NCBI GenBank assembly: GCA_016786745.1 | Contig: JAEUVS010000032.1 | Coordinates: forward strand, 1 to 64,000 | Direction of reading: 5' to 3' | Length of the DNA stretch: 64,000 nt | Source: Chitinophagaceae bacterium | GTDB lineage: Bacteria > Bacteroidota > Bacteroidia > Chitinophagales > Chitinophagaceae | Shown here: positions 44,290 to 52,054 of the stretch, piece by piece | How the letters are laid out: every line of letters begins with the position of its first letter | Position numbering within the stretch: the first letter of the stretch is position 1 | Position numbers and translations under genes: made by a program | The notes under the pieces: model-generated | Told to the model about the DNA's origin: nothing | What the model saw: only the letters and a program-made list of their open reading frames with translations | Database searches by the model: none

Positions 44290-45978
44290 TTAAAGATTCC
44301 CCTTTTTTAATTCTTTAACGGCGAAGTCTGCAGCCCGTGCGGTCATTGCCATATAAGTGAGTGATGGATTCTGGCAACCTGCAGAAACCATAAACGATCC
44401 GTCGGTAATGAACACATTTTTTGCGTCCCACATCTGGTTGTTACTGTTCAGCACCGAAGTCTTCGGATCTCTTCCCATGCGCGCCGTTCCCATTTCATGG
44501 ATACCCATACCCATAGCGTATTCGTTATCGTATCCATAAACGTTTTTCAAACCTGCGGCCTTCAGCATTTCCATACCATCTTCAATCATCGCCTTACGCA
44601 TCTTCTTTTCATTATCTTTTATCTCGCAGTCCATTTTCAGCACTGGTAGCCCCCATTTATCTTTTTTGTCTTTGTCGAGCGTGATTTTATTTTCATGGTA
44701 GGGCAGTATTTCGCCGAAGGCGGTCATACCCATTGTCCAGGGCCCCGGTTCTGAAAGCGCATTTTTAAGGTCCGCGCCAATTTGAAGTTCTGCTACGTTG
44801 CGGCTCCAACCTTCCCTGCTGGCGCCACCCTGGTAACCGAATCCCCTAATGAAATCGCGTTTCTTCTTGTCTTCCGGAACATTCTGAAATCTTACCACAT
44901 ACACACCGTTCGGTCTTCTTCCGAAATAATATTTATCGTCATAGCCTTCTGCCTGCCCGCTTGCTCCGCAACGGAAGTGATGGTCCATAACGTTATGACC
45001 CAGTTCGCCGCTGCTGCTTCCGAGGCCGCCTTCCCATACATCGGTGGCTGAGTTGAAAAGCACCCATGCGGAGTTCAACGAGGATGCGCACAGGAAAACA
45101 ACCTTCGCCCTGTACTCGTACGTTTGATTGGTTTGCGCGTCGAGCACTTCAACGCCGGTGGCTTTCTTCGTGTCCTTATCGTAAAGAACTTTTGTTACGA
45201 TTGAAAACGGCCTTAGTGTGAGATTGCCTGTTTTCATCGCTGCTGGCAATGTGCTCGACTGCGTGCTGAAATATGCGCCGAACGGACATCCCAGCCAGCA
45301 TTTATTCCGGTACTGGCATTGAGTTCTGCCATTGTGAGGAACGGTGATGTTTGCCGTGCGGCCTATCGTCATCGTGATGGCGCCTTTGAATTGATCTTTT
45401 ATTCTTGCGGCCACATCTTTCTCCACGCAATTAAATTCCATTGCGGGAAGAAAATGCCCGTCGGGAAGTTGAGCCAATCCTTCTTTCTTACCACTTATTC
45501 CCGCGAATTTTTCAGCGTAGGTGTACCACGGTTCTACATCTTTGTATCTTATCGGCCAGTCGATAGCGACTCCATCTTTAAGGTTCGCTTCGAAGTCGAG
45601 GTCGCTGAGCCTGTAGCTCTGGCGGCCCCACATGAGAGAACGTCCGCCCACATGATAACCGCGATACCAGTCGAAGCGTTTTACTTCGGTGTACGGGCAT
45701 TCCATGTCTTTCACCCAGTAGTTGAGCACCTTTTCGTTCAGCGGGTAGTCTCTTTTAAGTACGGGATAATTTTTAAGCATCTCCTGGGTCGGGCGGGCGC
45801 CGCGGTGAGGAAATTCCCAGTCGCCTTTTGTAGCATTTACGTAATCTTTTATGTGCTCGATGTTTTCGCCTCTTTCGAGCATTATTACTTTCAATCCTTT
45901 TTCTGTTAGTTCTTTTGCCGCCCAGCCTCCGCTGATTCCGGAGCCAACAACAATCGCGTCATAAACATTATCAGCCAT
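44290..45978 (-). CDS. GMC oxidoreductase (FAD sugar dehydrogenase)
   Basis: A 562-residue FAD enzyme. The nucleotide motif VVGSGISGGWAAKEL is at 9-23. A further FAD-related segment is HVGGRSLMWGRQSYR (near 110). The active-site residues are the His in GIHEMGTARMG and the Asn in CQNPSLTYMAM at the C-terminus. Four Cys residues (CQYRNKCWLGCPFGAYF) near 220-240 may hold an Fe-S cluster or disulfides, as in related sugar 3-dehydrogenases. No signal peptide, consistent with co-export with the small subunit. Confidence 0.92.
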   Translation of the reverse strand: MADNVYDAIVVGSGISGGWAAKELTEKGLKVIMLERGENIEHIKDYVNATKGDWEFPHRGARPTQEMLKNYPVLKRDYPLNEKVLNYWVKDMECPYTEVKRFDWYRGYHVGGRSLMWGRQSYRLSDLDFEANLKDGVAIDWPIRYKDVEPWYTYAEKFAGISGKKEGLAQLPDGHFLPAMEFNCVEKDVAARIKDQFKGAITMTIGRTANITVPHNGRTQCQYRNKCWLGCPFGAYFSTQSSTLPAAMKTGNLTLRPFSIVTKVLYDKDTKKATGVEVLDAQTNQTYEYRAKVVFLCASSLNSAWVLFNSATDVWEGGLGSSSGELGHNVMDHHFRCGASGQAEGYDDKYYFGRRPNGVYVVRFQNVPEDKKKRDFIRGFGYQGGASREGWSRNVAELQIGADLKNALSEPGPWTMGMTAFGEILPYHENKITLDKDKKDKWGLPVLKMDCEIKDNEKKMRKAMIEDGMEMLKAAGLKNVYGYDNEYAMGMGIHEMGTARMGRDPKTSVLNSNNQMWDAKNVFITDGSFMVSAGCQNPSLTYMAMTARAADFAVKELKKGNL

Positions 45979-46007
45979 ATAGAGTCATTATATTTTGAAT
46001 CCCTGTT

Positions 46008-46046
46008 CGTGAAGCGTTATCCATGATGCGAATAATCCGCTTCACG
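46008..46046. repeat. inverted repeat between GMC and TIM-barrel genes
   Basis: CGTGAAGCG (46008-46016) and CGCTTCACG (46038-46046) are perfect complements with a 21-base loop; a further CTTCACG copy follows. It lies in the 78-base gap between two minus-strand genes and could terminate or reset transcription. Confidence 0.55.
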
Positions 46047-46056
46047 CTTCACGCCC

Positions 46057-46944
46057 TCACACATCACAAATCTTCACCGCCTGCGTCAGCGCCGCAATCT
46101 GCTTGTCTTTATTGTCACTCGATGGAATAAACTCCTGCGCAACATATCCTTTAAAGCCTGTATCTAAAATCGCCTTCATAATCGCCGGGTAGTAGAGCTC
46201 CTGCGATTCATCTATTTCATGCCTTCCCGGAACGCCACCGGTATGGTAATGTACGAAGTATTGATGGTTATCTTTGATCGTGCGTATTACATCCCCCTCA
46301 TCAATCTGCATGTGGTAGATGTCGTACAGCAACCTGAAATGATCCGATCCGATCATCTTTACCAGTTCAACTCCCCAGGCAGACTTATCGCACTGGTAGT
46401 CTATATGATCCACCTTACTGTTCAATAATTCCATCACAACTATCACATCATTCTTCTCGGCGACAGAAAGAATTTTTTTAATCCCTTCCGCACAATTCTT
46501 CAAACCGGTTTCATCATCCTTACCACGCCTGCTTCCGCTGAAACAAATCACATTTTTATACCCCTCCTTTTTCATCAGCGGAATATATTCAGTGTAATTT
46601 TTTACCAGCGTATCGTGAAACTGTTTATCGTTGAAGCCATCTACGAGATTGATTTCCGCGCCATTGCACATTGAAGAATACAATCCATATTTTTTTAATA
46701 CCGGCCAGTCTTTCGGCCCTACCAGGTCAATACCCTTAAGCCCGATTTTTTTTGCAGCGGCGCAGAATTCTTCAATGGGAATGGAATTGTAGCACCACCT
46801 GCATGCCGAATGGTTGATGTTATTTCGCAATTTGCTTTCGTTTGCTTGAGAAGATTCATTTTCTGTAAAAGACGACAAACCTGAAACAACCGTGCTGCCA
46901 ATGGCGAGTTGTTTGATAAGGTTTCTTCGATTTAGAGATGACAT
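46057..46944 (-). CDS. secreted hydroxypyruvate isomerase-like TIM barrel
   Basis: Start at the ATG giving MSSLNRRNLIKQL (295 residues). A twin-arginine motif (NRRNLIK) precedes a hydrophobic stretch, so export by Tat is likely. Barrel motifs include GIDLVGPKDW, VVMELLNSKVDH, RLLYDIYHMQ and YVAQEF; the Glu/Asp/His/Glu set fits the metal site of the hydroxypyruvate isomerase/xylose isomerase superfamily. It is the first minus-strand gene of the sugar cluster, divergent from the Gfo/Idh gene. Confidence 0.85.
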   Translation of the reverse strand: MSSLNRRNLIKQLAIGSTVVSGLSSFTENESSQANESKLRNNINHSACRWCYNSIPIEEFCAAAKKIGLKGIDLVGPKDWPVLKKYGLYSSMCNGAEINLVDGFNDKQFHDTLVKNYTEYIPLMKKEGYKNVICFSGSRRGKDDETGLKNCAEGIKKILSVAEKNDVIVVMELLNSKVDHIDYQCDKSAWGVELVKMIGSDHFRLLYDIYHMQIDEGDVIRTIKDNHQYFVHYHTGGVPGRHEIDESQELYYPAIMKAILDTGFKGYVAQEFIPSSDNKDKQIAALTQAVKICDV

Positions 46945-47055
46945 TTTTGTTCGTTTGTTTAAAATACCCACGCCACCCAACAGCGACAATCCGCCTGAGC
47001 GATGCGAAATCTACTCCAAAAAAATGAAATGTTTCAAATTGAAGATCATTTTTTT

Positions 47056-47083
47056 AGTGAAATATTTTTTCAATAGTTTCACT
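47056..47083. promoter_or_regulatory. possible operator in the divergent sugar-cluster control region
   Basis: AGTGAAA (47056-47062) and TTTCACT (47077-47083) form a perfect 7-base inverted repeat with a 14-base spacer; a further TTTCAC lies at 47090-47095. Position between the divergent genes suits a regulator, but none is encoded here. Confidence 0.35.
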
Positions 47084-47128
47084 CCGTAATTTCACATTCG
47101 CTAAAAATACATTGATAATTTATATTTA

Positions 47129-48295
47129 ATGAACAGAAAATTACGAATGGGAATGGTTGGAGGAGGCAAAGATGCTTTCATAGGCGCCATTCACAGGCTT
47201 GCAGCCAATATGGACGGACTCATCGAATTGTCGTGTGGAGCACTCAGTATCAATCCCGACATCGCTGTTGATTCCGCTAAGTCATTATTTCTTCCTGAAG
47301 ACAGAACATACCTGACTTTCGAAGAGATGATTACAAAAGAAAAAAAACTTGGTGATGATAAACGGATGGATTTCGTTACGATCGTTACACCAAACTTTGC
47401 GCACTTTGCTCCGGCGATGATGGCGCTCGATAACGGCTTTCATGTCGTAATTGAAAAGCCAATCACCTTCACACTCGACGAAGCAAAACAACTGAAGAAG
47501 AAAGCCGGGGAAACAGGTCTCATACTTTGCCTCACGCACACTTACTCGGGATACCCGATGGTAAAGCAGGCAAAAGCTATGGTAAAAGACGGCGCTTTCG
47601 GAAAAATCAGGAAAGTATATGTTGAATATCCGCAGGGCTGGCTGAGCCGTCTCACCGAACGAGAAGGTAACGCCCAGGCCGCATGGAGAACCGATCCAAA
47701 GAAAAGCGGTAAGAGCGGATGTATGGGAGATATCGGTACACATGCCGCGCATCTCGCAGAATATATTACCGGGCTGAAGATTACAGAACTTTGCGCCGAT
47801 CTTAATGTGATGGTGCAGGGTCGCCACCTGGATGACGACGGAAACGTTCTTCTCAAATTCGACAACGGCGCAGCGGGCGTGCTGATGGCATCGCAGGTTG
47901 CAGCAGGCGAAGAAAATGCGCTTAAAATCAGGGTATATGGCGAGAAGGGTGGTCTCGAGTGGGCACAGCATGAGCCAAACACCCTGTTACTTAAATGGCT
48001 CGATCAGCCCGCACAAATTCTGAGAGCCGGCGGTAACTACGGTTCTATTTTATCATCAATTGCCATAGCTAATTGCAGAACACCAGGCGGGCATCCTGAA
48101 GGATATCTCGAAGCTTTCGCAAATATTTACCGGAACTTCGCCCTCACCCTTTCCGCCCGCATCGATGGAACACAACCAAAAGCAGAACACCTCGACTTCC
48201 CCGGCGTAGAAGATGGTATTCGCGGAATGGCTTTTATTGACAACGTTGTTGCATCTTCCGCATCTTCTGAAAAATGGACAAAACATAAAGTATGA
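47129..48295 (+). CDS. Gfo/Idh/MocA family oxidoreductase
   Basis: A 388-residue NAD(P)-dependent sugar dehydrogenase. The Rossmann start MGMVGGGKDAFIGAIHR is slightly unusual, with GGGKD for the usual GxGxxG. The catalytic-loop motif VVIEKPITFTLDEA (EKP) is intact, and the C-terminal half is the substrate domain with DIGTHAAHLAEYITG. No signal peptide, so it is cytosolic, unlike several cluster members. The stop overlaps the next start (ATGA). Confidence 0.93.
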   Translation: MNRKLRMGMVGGGKDAFIGAIHRLAANMDGLIELSCGALSINPDIAVDSAKSLFLPEDRTYLTFEEMITKEKKLGDDKRMDFVTIVTPNFAHFAPAMMALDNGFHVVIEKPITFTLDEAKQLKKKAGETGLILCLTHTYSGYPMVKQAKAMVKDGAFGKIRKVYVEYPQGWLSRLTEREGNAQAAWRTDPKKSGKSGCMGDIGTHAAHLAEYITGLKITELCADLNVMVQGRHLDDDGNVLLKFDNGAAGVLMASQVAAGEENALKIRVYGEKGGLEWAQHEPNTLLLKWLDQPAQILRAGGNYGSILSSIAIANCRTPGGHPEGYLEAFANIYRNFALTLSARIDGTQPKAEHLDFPGVEDGIRGMAFIDNVVASSASSEKWTKHKV

Positions 48296-49347
48296 AGACA
48301 TTGAAAGGACCGGGCATTTTCCTTGCCCAGTTTATGGGTGATAAGCCTCCGTTTAATGATATTCTGAGCATCGCCAAATGGGTGAAAGGACTCGGCTTTG
48401 AAGGCGTGCAGATACCTACCTGGGATTCACGCTGCATTGACCTGCAAAAAGCAGCAGAAAGCAAAACCTATGCAGATGAGTGGAAGGGCAAGCTGAAAGA
48501 AGCAGGCGTAGAAGTAACAGAATTGTCTACCCACCTGCAGGGACAGCTTGTCGCGGTACATCCCGCGTACGATGCATTGTTCGATGGATTTGCGCCGGAA
48601 AACAAACGAAATAATCCAAAGGCACGGACCGAATGGGCAATCCAGCAATTGAAATATGCGGCGCAGGCCTCAAAAAATCTTGGACTCAACGCCGCAGCTA
48701 CATTCAGCGGCGCATTGCTGTGGCATACAGTATATCCCTGGCCCCAGCGTCCCGCGGGTCTTGTAGAAACAGGTTTCGCAGAACTGGGAAAAAGATGGAA
48801 ACCTATCCTGGATGTGTATGAAGAAAATGGTGTGGATCTTTGTTATGAAATACATCCCGGAGAAGACTTGCATGATGGCGTGTCGTATGAAATGTTCCTG
48901 GAGGCAGTGAACAATCATAAACGCGCGTGCCTGCTTTATGATCCGAGTCACTTCGTTCTTCAATGTCTCGATTATCTTACCTATATAGATTACTACCACG
49001 AAAGAATTAAAATGTTCCATGTCAAAGATGCCGAGTTCAATCCCACCGGAAAGCAGGGTGTGTACGGGGGTTACCAGGGTTGGGTGAACAGGGCGGGACG
49101 ATTCCGTTCTCTTGGAGATGGACAGGTTGATTTCAAATCGGTTTTCAGCAAACTCGCACAGTACGATTATGCGGGATGGGCGGTCCTTGAATGGGAATGT
49201 GCCATTAAACATCCTGAGCAGGGTGCAAAAGAAGGCGCACCATTTATTAAGGAACACATCATCCGTGTAACGGAAAAAGCATTCGACGATTTCGCGGGAA
49301 CCGGCAGCGATGAAAAATTCAACCGTTCGGTATTAGGTTTGCAATAG
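48292..49347 (+). CDS. cytosolic sugar phosphate isomerase/epimerase-like TIM barrel
   Basis: A 351-residue protein without signal peptide. Barrel and metal-site motifs are FEGVQIPTWDS, ELSTHLQGQLV, LCYEIHPGED, CLLYDPSHFV, HVKDAEFNPT and AVLEWECA. It overlaps the Gfo/Idh gene by four bases, and these two families are often paired for isomerisation and oxidation/reduction of keto-sugars. Confidence 0.9.
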   Translation: MKTLKGPGIFLAQFMGDKPPFNDILSIAKWVKGLGFEGVQIPTWDSRCIDLQKAAESKTYADEWKGKLKEAGVEVTELSTHLQGQLVAVHPAYDALFDGFAPENKRNNPKARTEWAIQQLKYAAQASKNLGLNAAATFSGALLWHTVYPWPQRPAGLVETGFAELGKRWKPILDVYEENGVDLCYEIHPGEDLHDGVSYEMFLEAVNNHKRACLLYDPSHFVLQCLDYLTYIDYYHERIKMFHVKDAEFNPTGKQGVYGGYQGWVNRAGRFRSLGDGQVDFKSVFSKLAQYDYAGWAVLEWECAIKHPEQGAKEGAPFIKEHIIRVTEKAFDDFAGTGSDEKFNRSVLGLQ

Positions 49348-49396
49348 TTAATAGCATCTCTTTGCGGGATGCGACCATTTTTAAAAAAATACTACA

Positions 49397-49810
49397 ATGA
49401 AAAAAGTAACAGCATTGCTGTTTGTTGCCGCTATTATCTATTCGTGCGGCGACGGCCAACAAAACGAATCTGAGTCGAAATCCGCCGATACCGCAGCTAC
49501 TGCCCCGGCACCAGCCCAGGATACAGGAGGTGGAGCTGTGGGCGCTGACGCTGAAAAGGCACTCACACTGATCGGGGGCAACGATTGTACGACATGCCAC
49601 GCTATTGATCGCAAAATAATTGGACCTGCATATACAGATGTAGCGAAGAAATATGAAGATACCCCGGCAAATGTTGACACACTCATCAGTAAAATCAAAC
49701 ACGGTGGCTCTGGTAACTGGGGACAAATTGCAATGACGCCGCATCCTAATCTTTCAGACGACGATGCGAGAACCATGGTTAAATATATCCTTTCACTAAA
49801 AAACCAGTAA
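49397..49810 (+). CDS. lipoprotein cytochrome c
   Basis: A 137-residue class I cytochrome c. The lipobox IIYSC gives C17. A Ser/Ala/Pro-rich linker (about 20-50) leads to the heme site C64-T-T-C67-H68; M113 in QIAMTPHP is the likely sixth ligand. As electron acceptor for the GMC dehydrogenase it would complete a three-part enzyme known in sugar 3-dehydrogenases. It is 4 bases from the DUF1080 gene. Confidence 0.92.
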   Translation: MKKVTALLFVAAIIYSCGDGQQNESESKSADTAATAPAPAQDTGGGAVGADAEKALTLIGGNDCTTCHAIDRKIIGPAYTDVAKKYEDTPANVDTLISKIKHGGSGNWGQIAMTPHPNLSDDDARTMVKYILSLKNQ

Positions 49811-49814
49811 TACA

Positions 49815-50579
49815 ATGCGTTTCATTCTTCCCTCAATACTTCTGTTCCTTGCTGCGTGCGGATCATCGCCCGAGTCAACAGAAAATGCAGGTACGGAAAG
49901 CGATTCATCGATGGCAACAACTACTACGACTGATTCCGCCGCTGATAACACACTCACCGACGCTGAAAAAAGTGAAGGTTGGGCGCTCCTCTTCGACGGA
50001 CAAACAAAAAACGGCTGGCATAGCTATAACAAAAAAGGCGACCTCAATGACTGGCAGGTTGAGAATGGAACGCTGACGCTGAACAGTAAAAAAAGAGATT
50101 TTGATATAGTTACTGATAAAGAATATGAAAACTTCCATTTCAAAATAGATTGGAATATCAGCGAAGGTGGTAACAGTGGTATCATGTTCGGCGTAAACGA
50201 AGCCCCCAAATACGACAGGGATTTTTATACCGGGCCGGAAATGCAGGTTTTGGATAACGAGCGCCACTCCGACGCGAAAATTCCAAAACATCGTGCCGGT
50301 GATTTGTACGACCTCATTTCATGCTCAACTGAAACCGTTAAGCCTGCGGGCCAGTGGAACACTGCTGAAATAATAAAAAACAACGGGGCTCTCGAATTCA
50401 AACTCAATGGTACCACAGTAGTAACCACAACTATGTGGGATGACAACTGGAAAAAAATGGTAGCAGGCAGCAAATTCAAAGAGTGGAAAGATTTCGGAAC
50501 GTTCAGGAAAGGTGTTATCGCGCTGCAGGATCATGGCGACAAGGTGATGTACAAAAACATCAAGCTGAAGGAACTCTGA
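49815..50579 (+). CDS. DUF1080 (3-keto-disaccharide hydrolase family) lipoprotein
   Basis: A 254-residue lipoprotein; lipobox FLAAC gives the lipidated Cys near residue 15. An acidic Thr/Ser linker precedes the concanavalin-like domain with LFDGQTKNGWHSY, FHFKIDWNISEGGNSGIMFG, GPEMQVLD, GDLYDLI and WNTAEIIKNNG, all hallmark blocks of this family. Known members cleave 3-keto-glycosides or similar. It ends five bases before the ArsC/Spx gene. Confidence 0.93.
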   Translation: MRFILPSILLFLAACGSSPESTENAGTESDSSMATTTTTDSAADNTLTDAEKSEGWALLFDGQTKNGWHSYNKKGDLNDWQVENGTLTLNSKKRDFDIVTDKEYENFHFKIDWNISEGGNSGIMFGVNEAPKYDRDFYTGPEMQVLDNERHSDAKIPKHRAGDLYDLISCSTETVKPAGQWNTAEIIKNNGALEFKLNGTTVVTTTMWDDNWKKMVAGSKFKEWKDFGTFRKGVIALQDHGDKVMYKNIKLKEL

Positions 50580-50584
50580 ACTGA

Positions 50585-50935
50585 ATGAAAAAGATATACC
50601 ATCTCGGTACCTGCACAACGTGCCAGGCGATATTAAAGGACATTAAAGCCGAAAAGAAAGGATTTGATTTCCAGGAAATCAAAACAGAGAAGATTACGCC
50701 CGCGCAGTTGGATGAACTAAAAAAGATGGCAGGAAGTTACGAAGCGCTCTTCAGCAGAAGAGCGCTTAAATACAAAGAGTGGGGCCTCAAAGACAAGGCC
50801 CTCACAGAAAAAGATTACCGCGACCTTATTCTGAAAGAATATACTTTCCTCAAACGACCCGTAGTTGTGAACGGGAAAAAGATATACATCGGAAGCGAGA
50901 AGAAAACAGTGAAAGCGTTGAAAGACGAAATTTAG
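50585..50935 (+). CDS. ArsC/Spx-like thioredoxin-fold protein
   Basis: A 116-residue protein of the arsenate reductase family. A C10-T-T-C13 motif lies in HLGTCTTCQA, and the downstream KRPVVVNGKKIYIG is the family's cis-Pro region. It resembles Spx/YffB-like redox proteins rather than a true arsenate reductase; no other ars gene is near. It is last in the plus-strand sugar transcript and may be there by chance. Confidence 0.85.
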   Translation: MKKIYHLGTCTTCQAILKDIKAEKKGFDFQEIKTEKITPAQLDELKKMAGSYEALFSRRALKYKEWGLKDKALTEKDYRDLILKEYTFLKRPVVVNGKKIYIGSEKKTVKALKDEI

Positions 50936-50939
50936 ATCG

Positions 50940-52004
50940 TTACCGCTGACCCTCTTTCTTTCCGTTTCTTATACTCGCCTGCCTCTTTGCTTTCGCTACA
51001 TTTATAAGGTATTGAAGATTGGGTTGATAAAATCTGCCACAGAACCAGCTTTTATATTCATCGGGAATTGGCTTATTCATCAATTCAGCCTGCGCGGAAT
51101 CAGTTCTTGCTTCGTCGCACATGCGTTTCACATCGCCGAGATAGTCGTACAAAATTTTAAGCGCGGGCTTACCGCTCACTTTACCGTGGCCAGGCAGATA
51201 TGTTGTATATAACTTATCCTCATAAAATACTTTCAGGTGTTGGCGCCATCCATCCACGTCACCATCACTGATCCACGGATGCCTGTCGGCGCAAAGAAGA
51301 TCTCCCATAAAAGCAATACCAAGTTTTGGTATCAGCAATACGGCATCGCTTACAGTATGGCCATTTTTGCATTCCACGATTTTCACGCTCAGTTGATTTC
51401 CTTCTATCCACATTGAGTCGTCAAAAATCTGGTCGGCAAGAGCGGTAAACAATTGATCCGACGATTCGAGTATTCCTTCATAATATCCTACCCAGTATGG
51501 AAGTTCCGCGCGTTCGGTTTCATTGGCGTTAACCATTCGCTTCCTTACCGCTGCGAGTAATGTCGGCGCGTGCTTTTTCTCCCACTCCTGTTCGCCTGGT
51601 TCATTTCTTTCAATCTGGTCGCGGGTAGTGGTAGTGGTAACTATTGTTGCATTGGGAAGAAATACCTGGTTACCCCGTATATGATCATTATGATAGTGGC
51701 TGTTAACTACGTAAGCATAATTTCTCCTGGTGAGTTTTCTGGCTATGTCTCTTAATTCAACAGCGGCTGAGGGCGTCATGAATGGATCGAAGATCACTGT
51801 TTTATCGCCCAGGTCAATGATGCCTGCATTGCAAATAGCTTTTCCGAAGTATTCATTGTGGATGGCCACCCAAACGTTTGGCGCAATAGCCTCGATTGTA
51901 AAATTACGGGAGGGTCGCAATTTCTTTTTACGTTGTCCGAAAACGTCGTGGCTGAACAGTACGGAAACGCACGATAAAATAAGAATTGGTAGAAGTATCC
52001 TCAT
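50940..52004 (-). CDS. secreted metallo-beta-lactamase-fold hydrolase
   Basis: Start at the ATG giving MRILLPILIL (354 residues); an in-frame TTG two codons upstream exists. A signal peptide ends near DVFGQ. The zinc motif is HYHNDH near 105-110, with later ligands in ECKNGHTVSDAV, FMGDLLCAD and LPGHGKVSG. Such enzymes hydrolyse diverse substrates; no beta-lactamase assignment is warranted. It ends 4 bases from the convergent ArsC-like gene. Confidence 0.9.
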   Translation of the reverse strand: MRILLPILILSCVSVLFSHDVFGQRKKKLRPSRNFTIEAIAPNVWVAIHNEYFGKAICNAGIIDLGDKTVIFDPFMTPSAAVELRDIARKLTRRNYAYVVNSHYHNDHIRGNQVFLPNATIVTTTTTRDQIERNEPGEQEWEKKHAPTLLAAVRKRMVNANETERAELPYWVGYYEGILESSDQLFTALADQIFDDSMWIEGNQLSVKIVECKNGHTVSDAVLLIPKLGIAFMGDLLCADRHPWISDGDVDGWRQHLKVFYEDKLYTTYLPGHGKVSGKPALKILYDYLGDVKRMCDEARTDSAQAELMNKPIPDEYKSWFCGRFYQPNLQYLINVAKAKRQASIRNGKKEGQR

Positions 52005-52054
52005 CCGCAATCATATTGCGACTGAAGGTACAAAATCCGTATGAAGGGGGATTT

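Noticed and set aside
45319..45909. 196-codon plus-strand frame
   Set aside because: Antisense to the GMC oxidoreductase; composition is typical of a shadow frame.
48670..49257. 195-codon minus-strand frame
   Set aside because: Antisense to the cytosolic TIM-barrel gene; no recognisable domain.
50585..50935. Arsenic resistance gene
   Set aside because: The C10-T-T-C13 protein belongs to the ArsC/Spx fold, but there is no arsenite pump or ArsR; a general redox role is as likely.
50940..52004. Antibiotic-degrading beta-lactamase
   Set aside because: The fold and HxHxDH motif are shared by many hydrolases; nothing specific for beta-lactams was seen.
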